DNA of 64,000 nucleotides from Burkholderia plantarii (GCF_001411805.1 NZ_CP007213.1:1860001-1924000), one strand, 5' to 3'. Positions 26,031-35,689 are shown, counted from the first letter of the stretch. Translations and numbers: made by a program. Notes: generated by a model not told the origin, from the sequence alone.

Positions 26031-27161
26031 ATGCAACCGAAACGCGATAAGGCCACCCAGCAATTCCTCGACAATCATGTCGAATTCCTGAAGCAGCACA
26101 CCATGACGGCGGATTTCGCCAAGGCGCTGAGGGACAACTACGAGATCAAGACCAATCCGAATCTGCAGCGCCAACTGCTGCCGGACAAGATCGAGGCACT
26201 GAGGAAAAAGGGGAGCACGCAAACGACCGAGCCCGTCAGCGAGCAGGAACAGCGCAAGAATATCTCGGTGGAGGCGGGACGCGTGCTGGCCAATAGCGGT
26301 CTGAAGACGCATTTCTTCGATGTCATGCCGGATGCCGATCGCGAGAACGTGTACAACCTGACGCCGGACGTCCAGGCGTATCGCAGGAAATACCTGGATA
26401 AAGCGAAGCAGTACAAGGATATAGACAACCTGTCGGCCAAGCGGAAAAACAAGCTGAAGGCGCTGGGGGAGATATTCGACAGCTTTGCCATGATGCATGT
26501 GCCGGATGACCCGCAGCAGGCCGAGAGCACCTCCATGCAGTCCGGCTATTTCCCCTACAAGACCGAGCTCGACTCGAACGCCAAAGGGGTGGGCGTCACC
26601 GAGCTCTACAGCAAGACGAAGAACGCGAGCGGGCGCTGGGTGTTCACGGGCCAGATGAACGGTTGCGCGATCGCCGTGGAGAACATCATGGACCAGCGCA
26701 TGGCGTCGGCGGACAACGTGAACCGCGATGCCAAGGCGCATCATTTCCCGAGTCCGGCGAGCAACTTCGAGCGACTGAAAAACTGGGGCGAGCGCGGCAA
26801 GCTGTCGAGTTGGTTCGGTGTGAACGGTTACACAAGCGAGGTCCGCGACCAGGCTTACGATGGCTTCAACGCGTTGCTCGTCAAGGGGGCGGACGTCCAC
26901 GTGGTGTCGCAGAAACAGGTGCGAGACATGCGAACGCAAACGACCACGGCGACGGGCGAAGTGGACGTGTTCAAGGCCGGCCGTGCCCGACTCGTTCCCG
27001 AGGACGGCTTCCTCAGGAGCCAGCCGGAGACGGCAGACGTCTTCGGGATGACCCGGGAGGAACATCACATGCCGGCACCGGTCAGACCGGCACCGGTCAA
27101 GGAGAGCTCCCTGGCGACCCGGATATTCAGCACGCTCTTCGGCAAGGGCGAGAAGAAGTAG
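26031..27161 (+). CDS. unrecognised effector-like protein, possible Cys-type enzyme
   Basis: I do not recognise this 376-residue protein. It is Lys/Asp/Asn-rich, has no signal peptide or membrane helix, and its base composition is clearly less GC-rich than its neighbours, which suggests horizontal transfer. The N-terminal ~130 residues are charged and helical. The middle contains FTGQMNGCAIAVEN with Cys212, then AHHFPSP with His237/His238, then DVHVVSQKQ with His290 and Gln294. A hydrophobic strand ending in Gly-Cys before a later His resembles cysteine-dependent deamidase or protease toxins (CNF- or Cif-like layouts), but this is only a pattern resemblance. The C-terminus is Pro-rich, then basic. 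A sigma-54-like promoter precedes it. Confidence 0.5.
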   Translation: MQPKRDKATQQFLDNHVEFLKQHTMTADFAKALRDNYEIKTNPNLQRQLLPDKIEALRKKGSTQTTEPVSEQEQRKNISVEAGRVLANSGLKTHFFDVMPDADRENVYNLTPDVQAYRRKYLDKAKQYKDIDNLSAKRKNKLKALGEIFDSFAMMHVPDDPQQAESTSMQSGYFPYKTELDSNAKGVGVTELYSKTKNASGRWVFTGQMNGCAIAVENIMDQRMASADNVNRDAKAHHFPSPASNFERLKNWGERGKLSSWFGVNGYTSEVRDQAYDGFNALLVKGADVHVVSQKQVRDMRTQTTTATGEVDVFKAGRARLVPEDGFLRSQPETADVFGMTREEHHMPAPVRPAPVKESSLATRIFSTLFGKGEKK

Positions 27162-27212
27162 CGCGGGCACCGGCCCGCCGCTGCGCCCACCCATGTCCGC
27201 CGAACGCCCGGC

Positions 27213-28634
27213 TCAGTCCGCCTCGATCGCCACCTTCAGCTCGCGCGCGAGCGCGAGCGCCTTCTCCCCCGACTTCACGTTCGCGAAGCCGAGCAGCAGC
27301 CCCTTCTTCGGCGGCGCCTCGATATAGCGCCCCGAAAGCGGCTCCACCGCGAGGTTGCGGCTCTTGGCGCGCTGGGCGAGCAGGCGGTCGTCCTCGGCGT
27401 CGTCGAGGCTCGCGATCAGGTTCAGGCCGCACGGCATGTCCTCGTACTGCATGCGGCCGCCGAACGTCGCGCGCATGCTGTCGATCACCATCTCGCGCCG
27501 CTGCGAGTAGGCGGCCCGCATCTTCTTCAGGTGCCGCGCGAAATAGCCTTCGTTGATGAAATCGGCGGTCACGCCCTGGATCAGCACCGGGCAGCCGTCG
27601 TGCAGGCGCGCGCAGGCCTCGTTGAAGCGCGCCACGAGCGGCTTGGGCACGACCAGGTACGCGAGCCGCAGCGCGGGGCTCAGCGCCTTGCTGAAGGTGC
27701 CCACGTAGAGCACGTTGCCGGTCGCGACGAGGCTGGCGAGCGCGGGCAGCGGGCGGCCGTCGTAGCGGAATTCGCTGTCGTAGTCGTCCTCGATGATGAA
27801 CGCGTTGTTCTGCTGCGCCCACGTGATCAGTTCGAGCCGCCGCGCGAGCGACAGCGGCACGCCGAGCGGGCTCTGATGCGCGGGCGTGACAAGCGCGAAG
27901 CGCGCATGCGGGGCAAGCTCCTTGCCCTTGGCGACGCTGAGCCCGTCCTTGTCGACCGGCACCGGCACGATCCGCGCGCCCATCTCGGCGAACAGATAGC
28001 GGCTCGGCGGGAAGCATGGATCCTCGAGCCAGAGCTCGTCGAGCGGGCGCAGCAGCGTGCGCGACAGCAGGCCGGTCACCCCGCGGTAGCCGGGCAGCAC
28101 GAACACCTGCTCGGGCGAGCAGTCGAGCCCGCGCGAGATGTGCAGGTAGGCCGAGATCGCCTCGCGCAGCGGCTGGTAGCCGGCCGGGTTCGGATAGGCG
28201 AACAGCCGGCTCTGCACGCGCGCCTGACGCGTGACGAGCGAGGCCCAGAGCTTGTGCGGGAACAGGTCGAGCGCCGGCAGGCCGAGCTGGAACGGCGGCG
28301 GATACGATTCCGTCGCGGCGTCGGGCGCGCGCGCGACCGGGCGCGCGGTGCCGGCGCGCTGCAGCGAATCGCGCACCTGCTGCGGCGCGAGCGAGGGCGA
28401 CACGATGGTGCCGGCCTGGCCGCGCGCCACCAGATAGCCCTCGCCGATCAGCAGGTCGTAGGCGAGTTCGACGGTGCCGCGCGAGATCTGCAGCTCGCTC
28501 GCCAGATTGCGCACCGACGGCACGCGCGCGCCGGGTGCGTAAGTGCCGTTCGCGATCGCGCGGCGAAAGCGTTCGTAGATCTGCCGGTACAGCGGGTCTT
28601 CGCTGCCGTGTTCCAAGTGCTGGTGTCCCGCCAA
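27213..28634 (-). CDS. MocR/PdxR-type GntR regulator with aminotransferase domain
   Basis: Regulator with an N-terminal GntR winged helix (LYRQIYERF to RGTVELAYDLLIGEGYL) joined to a fold-type I aminotransferase-like domain with the PLP-lysine segment VGTFSKALSPALRLAYLV. I prefer the TTG at 28634 (473 residues) because CTGGAG sits 7 bases upstream and the family starts close to the LYRQ segment; the ATG frame extends to 28700 (495 residues). It is transcribed away from the anthranilate/paa-type cluster across a long spacer. It may control that cluster, which is an inference from position. Confidence 0.85.
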   Translation of the reverse strand: MAGHQHLEHGSEDPLYRQIYERFRRAIANGTYAPGARVPSVRNLASELQISRGTVELAYDLLIGEGYLVARGQAGTIVSPSLAPQQVRDSLQRAGTARPVARAPDAATESYPPPFQLGLPALDLFPHKLWASLVTRQARVQSRLFAYPNPAGYQPLREAISAYLHISRGLDCSPEQVFVLPGYRGVTGLLSRTLLRPLDELWLEDPCFPPSRYLFAEMGARIVPVPVDKDGLSVAKGKELAPHARFALVTPAHQSPLGVPLSLARRLELITWAQQNNAFIIEDDYDSEFRYDGRPLPALASLVATGNVLYVGTFSKALSPALRLAYLVVPKPLVARFNEACARLHDGCPVLIQGVTADFINEGYFARHLKKMRAAYSQRREMVIDSMRATFGGRMQYEDMPCGLNLIASLDDAEDDRLLAQRAKSRNLAVEPLSGRYIEAPPKKGLLLGFANVKSGEKALALARELKVAIEAD

Positions 28635-28700
28635 TTTAATGCTCCAGAACGCCTGGCACGCGCGGGTCGAACGGGGGCCGTCAGGCCTCGCCGCAACCAC

Positions 28701-29648
28701 TCGATCCCAGGGTCCGGCCGGACCCGCCGTGCGAGGTCAAACATGTAGGAAACAATCACCGGTGCGCATTTTAATCTTTGGAACGCCGCGATGCCGATCA
28801 CAATATGCCGATGTCCCGATTTTCGGTATGTCGGCGCGGAATTGACGAAACGGAAACGGCTATTTGTCTTGCGCGGGATGAATATGGCCCGCGCGCATGC
28901 ACGGCGCTTCGCCCGTTTCGTGTATGAGGCCGCCATTTTCATGGATTGCCGATCCGGGAATCGGGTAATTGCCTGATTCGCCAAAGGAAACGACTCGCTT
29001 AATTGCGCGTGGCGCCGGCGGCCGGGGCACGGGCGGGGCACGGCCGGGGAGGACGTTGCGCGCGCATCGAGATACGACGTCGGCTGACGCGGCGGCGTGA
29101 TCCGCAGCGCCGACGCATCCGGCGGATTCCGAGCATCCGATGAAAAGTCGCGGCCGGTAACGGTTTCCGGATGGCCCGGTGGCATGACCACCGGGCCGGC
29201 GTGGCCGGCGAGACCGCCAGGCCGCCGGGCGCGGCCCCGAAATCCGGCACCGACATCGCCGTTTCACACGACCATGGCCATCGCGCGGGAACGCCGGCAC
29301 GGCATCATTTTTACCAGTGGCTTGAGAATGACATGGCAAAAAAGCCGGAATGCGGGGTGCCGTTCTTGTCATGCTCGATAAGTGCCATCTTGTCCGTGAA
29401 ACTATCTCGGGTGGTGCTGTATATTTGCCCCCGTCGTGAAGCGAAACGATGAAACGAAATGAGTTAGGGTGATGTTGCCAATCGTTGATTCTTTCAAAGC
29501 TGACGGTATTTTCCGTGAATGGATTCTTGAAAAAACCGAAAAGCTATTCATGAAATCTGCATTGAATATCGACTTCATATATTCACCGGCGCCACGCACG
29601 GCGGGTGCCGGGTCGGACCACTCCGGACGACTTGAACGGGCAGGGAAC
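28701..29648. promoter_or_regulatory. long divergent spacer before the paa-like cluster
   Basis: About 950 bases with no supportable gene separate the MocR regulator from the first cluster gene. It contains AT-rich patches (28741-28870 and 29381-29600) in an otherwise GC-rich setting. ATGCCGAT is directly repeated at 28791-28798 and 28805-28812, and GAAACGA-type repeats lie at 29440-29462. These are plausible promoter and regulator sites. In-frame ATG codons at 29469 and 29550 exist but give a leader unlike the AhpD family. Confidence 0.4.
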
Positions 29649-30083
29649 ATGAACGGTTTGCGCCTCGAATACTGGAATCTGTCGCCGCGGCTGCTGCAGG
29701 GCCTGCGCGACGTCAGGGACGGCCTCGAGCACAGCACGCTCGGGCTGCCGCTGATCGAGCTCGTCTACCTGCGCATCGCGCAGATCAACGGCTGCTCGTT
29801 CTGCCTGAACAAGCACACCAGGAGCCTGCGCGAGCGCAACGAGACCGACCGCCGGCTGGCCGAGCTGGCCGGCTGGCGCGTCAGCTCGCAGTTCACGGCG
29901 CGCGAGAAGGCCGCGCTCGAATGGACGGAGTCGCTCACGCACGTGGCCGCGACGCATGCCGACGACGCGTCGTACCGGCCGCTCGAAGGCCACTTCAGCG
30001 CGGTCGAGATCTCGGACCTGACGTTCGCGATCGCGCTGATGAACGCCATGACGCGGCTCGCGGTCGGCATGCGTCACGACTGA
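29649..30083 (+). CDS. AhpD-like carboxymuconolactone decarboxylase family protein
   Basis: A 144-residue helical protein of the CMD/AhpD superfamily. It holds the redox pair in NGCSFCLNKH (CxxC, then His), used by AhpD-like proteins for peroxide reduction. The start at 29649 gives the typical MNGLRLEYWNLSP opening, about 7 residues before the core. As first gene of the cluster it may detoxify peroxide or electrophilic by-products of the epoxidase; such CMD proteins are also common as stand-alone stress genes. Confidence 0.8.
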   Translation: MNGLRLEYWNLSPRLLQGLRDVRDGLEHSTLGLPLIELVYLRIAQINGCSFCLNKHTRSLRERNETDRRLAELAGWRVSSQFTAREKAALEWTESLTHVAATHADDASYRPLEGHFSAVEISDLTFAIALMNAMTRLAVGMRHD

Positions 30084-30186
30084 TCGGGCCACGGCGGGCG
30101 GCCGATCCGCTGCCGCCCGTCTATCGGCTGTTTGCTGCCTGTCGACATGGAGGGCGTGGTTCGCAATGCGCGCCATGCGGGCTTCG

Positions 30187-30200
30187 TTCGTCCGGACGAA
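30187..30200. promoter_or_regulatory. 14-base perfect palindrome before the AMP-ligase gene
   Basis: TTCGTCCGGACGAA is fully self-complementary and lies 58 bases before the ATG at 30258, in the only sizeable gap (174 bases) between the AhpD-like gene and the ligase. It could be an operator or a small attenuator hairpin for the main cluster transcript. Confidence 0.4.
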
Positions 30201-30257
30201 AGCCGATCGAAGTAGCAGTCCGCTGATTCTTACATCTCAAGAACCACGAGGGAAAAA

Positions 30258-32003
30258 ATGGAAGTCCAGGCGAAAAAGGAAGTGTGGGCCAGGCTGTTCG
30301 ACGACAAGGCGCTCGGCGCCGGCAATTTCCTCATCAAGGCGCATCAGGCCTATCCGGACCGGGACGAGGTATTCCTGTTTCTGGAAAAGCCCTATGTTTC
30401 GCCGTCCGGCCAGGCGCATTCGTCCTTTTCGCTCGACACGCTGCATACCGTGGTGGCCGAGCTGGCCGCCTGGTACGCGCATCATGACGTGCAGCAGGGC
30501 GCCTACGTATGCGTCTACCTCGGCGACGGCATCGCCTCGTTCCTGCACTTCCTCGCGCTCAACAGCCTCGGCGCGGTGCCGGTGCTGGTGAACGGCAACC
30601 TGCGCGTCGACATCGCCGTCGCCTATGCGCAGATCAACCGTTTCACGGTGTTCGCCTACGACCGCGAGACGGCCGCGCGCTGGCAGCTGCCGGCGCCGCT
30701 GGCCGGCGTGAAGGCGCTCGACGCCGGCTTCGCCGAAGGCGTGGCCGCCGCGCTGGCGCCGCTGCCGGCCGGCCAGTGGCCGGTCGAACGCCGCGGCGAC
30801 GACACCATCATGATCTGCCACAGCTCGGGCACCACCGGGATTCCGAAGGCGGTGCTGTTCGGTCACGACCAGTTCTTCGCCGGCAAGCGCGAACGCCTGC
30901 AGGGCTTCGTCGAGCGCGACGACGACCGCCTCGCCACCGCGATGCCGACCACCCATGCCGCGGGCATCAGTTATCTGATGACGGGCACGCTGCTGCAACT
31001 GCCCACGCTGTCGCTGAACACGCAGCTGGGCGGTGCGGTGGCGGAGGCGATCGTCGGGTTCCGCGCCACCATCGTCACGGCGTTCTCGCAGACCTACGCG
31101 TCGCTGGCCGAACAGAAGCTGCCGGACGCGTTCCTCGGCACCGTGCAGCGCTTCTACAACACCGGCGACACGGCGCACGAATCGCATATCCGCGAGTTGC
31201 TGCGCATCGCGCCGGACGCGCGCTTCACCGACATGTTCGGCGCGTCCGAACTCGGCATGTCGCAGTTCTACAAGGTGTCGCGCGCCAGCGACGTGACCAC
31301 CATCCGCACCGTCGGCTCGCCCGCGCCGTATGCGCACTGCGTGATCCTCTCGCCGGACGGCCGCGAGCTGGCCGACGGCGAGCCCGGCTACTTCGGCGTG
31401 CGCTCGCCCACCGTCACGCCCGGCTACCACGGCCAGCCGCACCTGACCGCGCTGACGCGCCTGAACGGCTACTGGCTCACGGGCGACGTGGGCCTGCGCA
31501 AGACCAACGGCGAGTTCGTCCACCTCGACCGCATCGTCGACGTGGTCGACACCACGCTCGGCGCGCCCGGCTACACGCTGCTGCTGGAGGAACACCTGCT
31601 GCGGCTCGACCAGGTGTTCGACGTGTCGGTGACGGGCGTCTCGCGCGGCCCGGTGCGCGAGGAGGCGGTGCTGGTGCTGGTGCGGCTCGCGGCCGGCGCG
31701 ACGCTCGACGTCGAGCAGCTGCTGCATCACACGCTGGCCTGCCATCCGTTCCAGGGCAAGCCGGCGCTGCCCGACTACACGCTCTGCGTCGGCGTGATCG
31801 CGCCGGACTTCGCGCTGCCGGTCGGTTCGACCGGCAAGGTGCTCAAGCGCGTCGTGCGCGACGGCTTCTGGTCGTGGCAGCGCGATTTCGACGGCGGCGA
31901 CCGCAGCCGCTTCGCCGAGCTGCGCTGGAACCACCAGGCCGACCTGTCCGCGCTGCCGCGCGAGGCCGAGCGCAGCCTGCTCGAACACGTGTTCGCGGCG
32001 TAA
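30258..32003 (+). CDS. AMP-dependent acyl-CoA synthetase/ligase
   Basis: Adenylate-forming enzyme of 581 residues. The P-loop-like motif HSSGTTGIPKAV is near residue 189, an acceptor loop TGDVGLRK comes later, and the C-terminal lysine region is PVGSTGKVLKR. A GAGGGA site precedes the ATG. It begins the long same-strand run with paaA only 9 bases downstream. Its substrate is not evident: it is not the classical phenylacetate-CoA ligase PaaK in layout, and a separate benzoate-type ligase lies further on. It could activate a late intermediate. Confidence 0.8.
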   Translation: MEVQAKKEVWARLFDDKALGAGNFLIKAHQAYPDRDEVFLFLEKPYVSPSGQAHSSFSLDTLHTVVAELAAWYAHHDVQQGAYVCVYLGDGIASFLHFLALNSLGAVPVLVNGNLRVDIAVAYAQINRFTVFAYDRETAARWQLPAPLAGVKALDAGFAEGVAAALAPLPAGQWPVERRGDDTIMICHSSGTTGIPKAVLFGHDQFFAGKRERLQGFVERDDDRLATAMPTTHAAGISYLMTGTLLQLPTLSLNTQLGGAVAEAIVGFRATIVTAFSQTYASLAEQKLPDAFLGTVQRFYNTGDTAHESHIRELLRIAPDARFTDMFGASELGMSQFYKVSRASDVTTIRTVGSPAPYAHCVILSPDGRELADGEPGYFGVRSPTVTPGYHGQPHLTALTRLNGYWLTGDVGLRKTNGEFVHLDRIVDVVDTTLGAPGYTLLLEEHLLRLDQVFDVSVTGVSRGPVREEAVLVLVRLAAGATLDVEQLLHHTLACHPFQGKPALPDYTLCVGVIAPDFALPVGSTGKVLKRVVRDGFWSWQRDFDGGDRSRFAELRWNHQADLSALPREAERSLLEHVFAA

Positions 32004-32012
32004 GGAGGCGGG

Positions 32013-32969
32013 ATGGACATCCTCGACACCGAACAGGTTGACGAAGCCGCGTTCCAGCAGCGCATCGACGACGGCCGCAAGATCGAGCCGCAGGACGGCA
32101 TGCCGGCCGCCTACCGCCGCACGCTGATGCGCCAGATGGCGCAGCACGCGCACTCGGAATACGTCGGCATGCTGCCCGAGGGCGGCTGGATCTCGCGCGC
32201 GCCCACGCTGCACCGCAAGTGCATCCTGCTCGCCAAGGTGCAGGACGAGGCGGGCCACGCGCAGTACCTCTACAGCGCGATGGAGACGCTCGGCATCTCG
32301 CGCGCGGAGGCCTACCAGCAACTGCTCGACGGTCGCGCGAAGTACCTGAACATCTTCAACTATCCGGCGCTGACCTGGGCCGACGTCGGCATGATCGGCT
32401 GGCTCACCGACGGCGCCGCGATCGTCAACCAGGTGCCGCTGTCGCGCTGCTCCTACGGGCCGTATGCGCGCGCGATGGTGCGGATCTGCCAGGAGGAGAG
32501 CTTTCACCACCGGCAGGGCTTCGACCTGGTGATGAAGCTCGCGCAGGGCACGGCGGCGCAGCGCCAGATGGCGCAGGACGCGCTCAATCGCTGGTGGTGG
32601 CCGACGCTGATGGTGTTCGGCCCGCCCGACGCGGATTCACCGCACTCCGCACGCTCGATGAAGTGGGGCATCAAGCTCTATTCCAACGACGTGCTGCGCC
32701 AGAAGTTCATCGACCAGACCGTGCCGCAGGTGCATTACCTCGGCCTCGAGGTGCCGGACAGCCAGCTGCGCTTCAACGCCGACACCGGCCACTACGAGAC
32801 CGGGCCGATCGACTGGGACGAGTTCGAGCGCGTGATCAACGGCGGCGGACTCTGCAACCGCGCCCGCATCGAGGCGCGCAACAAGGCCTGGGACGACGGC
32901 GCCTGGGTGCGCGAGGCGGCCGCCGCCTATGCGGCCCGCCAGGAGATCACGGAGGCCGCTCATGGCTGA
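32013..32969 (+). CDS. paaA: PaaA-like catalytic subunit of CoA-ester ring epoxidase
   Basis: Catalytic diiron subunit of the 1,2-phenylacetyl-CoA epoxidase type, which inserts oxygen into an aromatic ring held as a CoA thioester. Length 318 residues, as in the family. Two E-x2-H metal motifs are clear: Glu79/His82 (QDEAGHA) and Glu162/His165 (QEESFHH). An AAGGAGG site precedes it. It is followed with overlaps by paaB, paaC and paaD. The context of anthranilate synthase and a benzoate-type ligase, with no PaaK, PaaG or PaaZ, suggests a substrate other than phenylacetyl-CoA. Confidence 0.88.
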   Translation: MDILDTEQVDEAAFQQRIDDGRKIEPQDGMPAAYRRTLMRQMAQHAHSEYVGMLPEGGWISRAPTLHRKCILLAKVQDEAGHAQYLYSAMETLGISRAEAYQQLLDGRAKYLNIFNYPALTWADVGMIGWLTDGAAIVNQVPLSRCSYGPYARAMVRICQEESFHHRQGFDLVMKLAQGTAAQRQMAQDALNRWWWPTLMVFGPPDADSPHSARSMKWGIKLYSNDVLRQKFIDQTVPQVHYLGLEVPDSQLRFNADTGHYETGPIDWDEFERVINGGGLCNRARIEARNKAWDDGAWVREAAAAYAARQEITEAAHG

Positions 32970-33243
32970 CTGGAAACTCTGGGAAGTGTTCGCGCGCAGC
33001 CAGAACGGCGTGGCGCACCGCCACGTGGGCAGCGTGCAGGCCACCGACGCCGAGATGGCGCTGCAGCACGCGCGTGACGTCTACACGCGCCGCGGCGAGG
33101 GCGTGAGCCTGTGGCTGGTGGCCTCCGAGCATCTCGTGACGAGCGACCCGGGCGACAAGGCCGCGTGGTTCGCTTCGTCCCAGGACAAGGCGTACCGTCA
33201 CGCCACGTTCTTTCAGGTACCGGAAGGAGTGCAGAACCTGTGA
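32962..33243 (+). CDS. paaB: PaaB-like subunit
   Basis: Small 93-residue subunit that bridges the PaaAC heterodimers in the multicomponent epoxidase. The opening [24 protein letters not shown] and the later [15 protein letters not shown] are diagnostic. The start overlaps the paaA stop by 8 bases, and GGAGG lies upstream. Full length for the family. Confidence 0.9.
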   Translation: MADWKLWEVFARSQNGVAHRHVGSVQATDAEMALQHARDVYTRRGEGVSLWLVASEHLVTSDPGDKAAWFASSQDKAYRHATFFQVPEGVQNL

Positions 33244-34010
33244 AGACCCACAACGGATTCGACATGGGGCTGGCCGACTACGTGCTGCGCCTCGGCGACA
33301 ACTGCCTGATCCTGTCGCAGCGCCTGTGCGCGTGGTGCGGCCACGGCCCGACGCTGGAAGAAGACCTCGCGCTGTCCAACGTCGCGCTCGACTATCTGGG
33401 CCAGGCGCGGCTCTGGCTCGACTACGCCGGCAGCCTGCACCCGGTGGCGCGCGGCGAGGACGAACTGGCGTTCCTGCGCGAGGCCGGCGAGTTCCGCAAC
33501 GTGCTGCTGGTGGAGCAGCCGAACCAGGACTTCGCCGACCTGCAGATGCGGCTGTTCCTGTTCGACAGCTGGTACGCGCTGGTGCTGGCCGCGCTCGCCC
33601 ATTCGCGGGACGCGCAGATCGCGGCGATCGCGGCCAAGTCGGCCAAGGAGAACGCCTATCACCTGCGGCGCAGCAGCCACTGGATCGTGCGCCTGGCGGG
33701 CGGCACCGAGCTGAGCCGCGCGAAACTGCTGCGCGCGCTCGACGGCTGCTGGGAGTACACCGGCGAGCTGTTCGAGATGGACGAGCTCGATCGCGCGATG
33801 CTGGAGCGCGGCATCGGCTGCAATCTCGCCGATCTGCACGTCAAGTGGCAGTCCTACGTGAAGGACGTGTTCGACGAGGCCGGCATCGCGCTGCCCACCG
33901 GCGCGTTGCGCACGCAGTCGGGCAAGCGCGGCGAGCACTCCGAGCATCTGGTCTGGCTGCTGATGGAGATGCAGTACCTGCAGCGCGCGCATCCGGGGGC
34001 GCAATGGTGA
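33240..34010 (+). CDS. paaC: PaaC-like structural subunit
   Basis: Structural partner of PaaA in the ring epoxidase. GTG at 33240 overlaps the paaB stop and has GGAAGGAG 11 bases upstream; it gives 256 residues, typical for PaaC. An ATG at 33264 is an alternative. The ferritin-like helices are visible, including LALSNVALDYLGQARLW, and the metal residues are only partly kept, as expected for the non-catalytic subunit. It overlaps paaD by 7 bases. Confidence 0.9.
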   Translation: MKTHNGFDMGLADYVLRLGDNCLILSQRLCAWCGHGPTLEEDLALSNVALDYLGQARLWLDYAGSLHPVARGEDELAFLREAGEFRNVLLVEQPNQDFADLQMRLFLFDSWYALVLAALAHSRDAQIAAIAAKSAKENAYHLRRSSHWIVRLAGGTELSRAKLLRALDGCWEYTGELFEMDELDRAMLERGIGCNLADLHVKWQSYVKDVFDEAGIALPTGALRTQSGKRGEHSEHLVWLLMEMQYLQRAHPGAQW

Positions 34011-34519
34011 GCGCGCTCCACGAGGGCGAGGTGCGCCCCGACATCGAGCGCATCTGGGAATGGATCGCGCGCGTGCCGGACCCGGAGATGCCGTTCATCT
34101 CGGTGGTCGATCTCGGCATCGTGCGCGAGGTGGGCTGGCTGGCCGGCGCGCTGCGCGTGGTGGTGACGCCCACCTACAGCGGCTGCCCGGCGAAGCTGCC
34201 GATCGAGGAGGCGATCCGTTGCGCGCTCAACGATCACGGCATCGACCACGTGACGATCGAGAACCGCCTCGCGCCGCCCTGGACCACCGAATGGATCAGC
34301 CCGGCCGGCAAGGCCAAGCTCGCCGCGGCCGGCATCGCGCCGCCGCTGCCGGTGGGCGAGAGCTGGCAGCCGCTGCGCTTCGTGCCGCCCGCGCCGCCGT
34401 GCCCGCACTGCGGTTCGTGCGCGACGCGCATGACGAGCGAGTTCGGCGGCACGCTCTGCAAGTCGATGCATGTCTGTGACGATTGTTTGAATCCGTTCGA
34501 GCACTTCAAGTGCATCTGA
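34004..34519 (+). CDS. paaD: PaaD-like Fe-S maturation factor
   Basis: MIP18/DUF59-family protein of 171 residues, needed for assembly of the Paa epoxidase, probably its iron centres. The N-terminal domain has VPDPEMPFISVVDLGIV and TPTYSGCPA. The C-terminus is a zinc-ribbon-like part with CPHCGS and a later C-x2-C (VCDDC). It is translationally coupled to paaC. Confidence 0.9.
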   Translation: MVSALHEGEVRPDIERIWEWIARVPDPEMPFISVVDLGIVREVGWLAGALRVVVTPTYSGCPAKLPIEEAIRCALNDHGIDHVTIENRLAPPWTTEWISPAGKAKLAAAGIAPPLPVGESWQPLRFVPPAPPCPHCGSCATRMTSEFGGTLCKSMHVCDDCLNPFEHFKCI

Positions 34520-34544
34520 CGGGCAAGGCAAAAAGGAGCCATTC

Positions 34545-35606
34545 ATGTCGCAGTTCTTTCCGCTGACGATCGCGGCCGTGTATCCCGAGACGCGCGACGC
34601 CACGGTGCTCGAGTTCGACGTGCCGGACACGCTGGCCTCGCGCTTCGCGCACCGCCAGGGCCAGCACCTGACGCTGCGCGCGACGATCGGCGGCCAGGAC
34701 GTGCGCCGCGCCTATTCGCTCTGCAACGCGGTGGGCGCGCCGCTGCGGGTGGCCATCAAGAAGGTGGAGGGCGGGGTGTTCTCGGGCTGGGCGCAGACCA
34801 ACCTGCGCGCCGGCCAGCAGATCGACGTGATGCCGCCGTCGGGCAATTTCCACGTGCCGCTCGAGGCCGGCCGCGCGCGCCATTACGCGGGCTTCGCGAG
34901 CGGCAGCGGCATCACGCCGATGCTGTCGATCCTCAAGACCACGCTGCAGGAGGAGCCGGCCAGCCGCTTCACGCTGGTCTACGGCAACCGCAACGTCGGC
35001 TCGGCGATGTTCCGCGAGGAACTGGCGGACCTGAAGGACCGCCATGCGTCGCGGCTGTCGCTGATCTACGTGTTCAGCGGCGAGGCGCAGGAAGTCGAGC
35101 TGTGCAACGGGCGCCTCACGCACGAGCGCGTGCAGGGCCTGCTGCGCAGCTGGCTGCCGGTCGCCTCGATCGACCACGCGTTCGTCTGCGGCCCGACCGG
35201 GATGATGGACGACGTGTGCCGCGCGCTGGAGGACGGCGGGCTCGCGAAGTCGCGCATCAAGCGCGAGTACTTCCAGCCCGCCGGCGCGCCGGCCGCCGTC
35301 GCGCACCGGGCGGCGGGCGCGGCCGATGCCGGCAGGCGCATGACGCTGATCGTGGACGGCGCCACGCGCCAGGTGGCGTGGACCGGCACGGCCGCCACCA
35401 TCCTCGACGAGGCGCTCGCCGCCGGCATCGACCTGCGCTACTCGTGCAAGGGCGGCGTGTGCGCCACCTGCCGCTGCCGCGTGATCGAGGGCGCGGTGGA
35501 GATGGATGCGCAATACGCGCTCGACGACGACGAACTGGCCCAGGGCTACGTGCTCGGCTGCCGCGCGCGCCCGAGTACGCCGAACCTCGTGCTCGAGTTC
35601 GACTGA
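34545..35606 (+). CDS. paaE: PaaE-like NAD(P)H-dependent reductase
   Basis: Reductase that passes electrons from NAD(P)H to the PaaABC oxygenase. The 353 residues comprise an N-terminal FAD domain with RRAYSLCN near residue 46, a nucleotide-binding domain with the late FVCGPTGMMDDV segment, and a C-terminal plant-type [2Fe-2S] ferredoxin domain with YSCKGGVCATCRC and the fourth Cys in VLGCRA. AAGGAG lies ahead of the ATG. It ends the paaABCDE block. Confidence 0.92.
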   Translation: MSQFFPLTIAAVYPETRDATVLEFDVPDTLASRFAHRQGQHLTLRATIGGQDVRRAYSLCNAVGAPLRVAIKKVEGGVFSGWAQTNLRAGQQIDVMPPSGNFHVPLEAGRARHYAGFASGSGITPMLSILKTTLQEEPASRFTLVYGNRNVGSAMFREELADLKDRHASRLSLIYVFSGEAQEVELCNGRLTHERVQGLLRSWLPVASIDHAFVCGPTGMMDDVCRALEDGGLAKSRIKREYFQPAGAPAAVAHRAAGAADAGRRMTLIVDGATRQVAWTGTAATILDEALAAGIDLRYSCKGGVCATCRCRVIEGAVEMDAQYALDDDELAQGYVLGCRARPSTPNLVLEFD

Positions 35607-35689
35607 GCTTGACCCGGCCGGCCGCGCCGCCCGACCGCGCGTGGCGTTCGCGCGCTTCCCGGACCTGAATCCAACTTCACAGAGCAAGC

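Noticed and set aside
29469..29648. N-terminal extension of the AhpD-like protein
   Set aside because: The extra residues are AT-rich leader-like sequence with no match to the family; the start at 29649 gives the normal N-terminus.
32013..35606. Ordinary phenylacetate degradation operon
   Set aside because: The PaaK, PaaG, PaaZ, PaaF, PaaH and PaaJ genes are missing, and anthranilate supply genes lie in the same set, so catabolism is unlikely.
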